A stretch of 8,078 nucleotides of DNA from Rickettsia typhi (GTDB lineage Bacteria; Pseudomonadota; Alphaproteobacteria; Rickettsiales; UBA1997), in the NCBI GenBank assembly GCA_945861125.1, contig CAMASZ010000049.1, positions 1-8,078 of the forward strand, written 5' to 3'. Under the pieces are notes generated by a model that worked only from the letters and a program-made list of their open reading frames with translations, was not told the DNA's origin and ran no database searches. The translations under genes were made by a program, and so were the position numbers. This document shows, in pieces, positions 7,853 to 8,078 of the stretch (position 1 is its first letter; each line of letters begins with the position of its first letter).

Positions 7853-7886
7853 TCATTTTTTAAAAATTTTTATCTCAAAAATATTT

Positions 7887-7895
7887 TGTTATAAT
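7887..7895 (+). promoter_or_regulatory. Extended -10 motif in the right end of the 170-bp element
   Basis: TG-T-TATAAT matches the extended -10 consensus (TGnTATAAT) exactly and points out of the element to the right. No good -35 lies 16-18 bp upstream. The same motif sits at the same place in the neighbouring element. Confidence 0.3.
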
Positions 7896-7939
7896 TTTAT
7901 TTAAAGATGGGATTTGGTATTATACGGAATTAATGTATT

Positions 7940-8035
7940 ATATCAAATCCTATCTTTAAATGTTTAAGATCGTATCGATTGCGTTAGCATGACTGGATAT
8001 TTGTTATAATTTGATTTAAAGATTGAATTTGGTAT
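7940..8035. mobile_element. 96-bp MITE-like element sharing the same ends
   Basis: The left box (7940-7960) matches 7751-7771 at 19 of 21 positions, and the right box (8015-8035) matches 7900-7920 at 19 of 21. Similarity at the right end goes further: 8001-8035 and 7886-7920 agree at 32 of 35 bases. The 54-bp interior differs from that of the larger element and is noticeably richer in G+C around 7969-7995 (GATCGTATCGATTGCG). This looks like a second member of the same repeat family, or an internally deleted one, 19 bp from the first. No coding capacity and no clear target duplication. Confidence 0.5.
8002..8010 (+). promoter_or_regulatory. Extended -10 motif in the right end of the 96-bp element
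   Basis: A second exact TG-T-TATAAT, in the copy equivalent to 7887-7895. A transcript from here would run off the right edge of the window. An ATG occupies the last three bases (8076-8078), but nothing shows that it starts a gene. Confidence 0.3.
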
Positions 8036-8078
8036 TGCTTAAAGTGTCTAGAATCAACAACTAAAAATACTTGAAATG

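Larger units (their letters stand above)
7751..7920. mobile_element. 170-bp MITE-like element with perfect 21-bp terminal inverted repeats
   Basis: Bases 7751-7771 (beginning ATACCAAATCCC, ending ATCTTTAAA) are the exact reverse complement of 7900-7920. The 128-bp interior is non-coding, with stops in every frame, and has a strong hairpin near its centre. TAT flanks both sides (7748-7750 and 7921-7923), a possible 3-bp target duplication, though in this sequence it may be chance. Size, perfect ends and absence of an ORF fit a non-autonomous element moved by a transposase encoded elsewhere. No transposase lies in the window and I do not recognise the family. Confidence 0.6.

Noticed and set aside
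7656..8035. CRISPR array
   Set aside because: Repeats alternate in orientation and the intervals are 128, 19 and 54 bp, not regular spacers; no cas gene is present.
7985..8078. Possible C-terminus of a minus-strand gene entering from the right edge, ending at 7985-7987
   Set aside because: Only about 30 codons are open, they run through the MITE-like right end, and no motif is recognisable; too short to support as a gene.
8076..8078. ATG at the very end of the window as start of a next gene
   Set aside because: Three bases cannot support a start, and no ribosome-binding site precedes it.

Overview
The window is very AT-rich and carries five protein-coding genes. The last 470 bases are gene-free and full of inverted repeats. 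The gene content points to an alphaproteobacterium. AddA has the alphaproteobacterial form, with an N-terminal SDP-(x)n-SWV-(x)2-SAGSGKT block and 'KILCLTFTK'. SdhA resembles the alphaproteobacterial/mitochondrial type, and fabF is followed directly by mltG as in many alphaproteobacteria. The strong AT bias, the drift in SdhA, the lack of Shine-Dalgarno sequences and the small palindromic repeats suggest a reduced, possibly host-associated lineage such as a Rickettsiales-like organism. That last step is inference; no gene here fixes the genus.

Layout: the left edge (1-1009, minus strand) holds the first 336 codons of sdhA, cut by the window end. A 157-bp divergent intergenic region follows, with a good sdhA promoter candidate and a perfect inverted repeat overlapping its -35 box. 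On the plus strand come a family 2 glycosyltransferase (1167-1916, TTG start), then fabF (2005-3267), mltG (3269-4303) and addA (4303-7605). fabF-mltG-addA is tightly packed: 1 bp between the first two and a TAATG overlap between the second and third, so it is almost certainly one transcription unit. It joins three unrelated jobs: fatty-acid elongation, termination of peptidoglycan glycan strands, and double-strand-break end processing. The glycosyltransferase, probably acting on a polyprenol-phosphate lipid, lies 88 bp upstream and may share the transcript.

The right end (7606-8078) has no convincing gene. It contains a 96-bp imperfect palindrome (7656-7751), followed by four copies of a 21-bp box in alternating orientation (7751-7771 +, 7900-7920 -, 7940-7960 +, 8015-8035 -). 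These form two MITE-like units of 170 and 96 bp. Both right ends carry the same perfect extended -10 motif facing outward. This repeat cluster is the least explained part of the window. No complete new enzymatic or defence system is visible; the five genes belong to known families.
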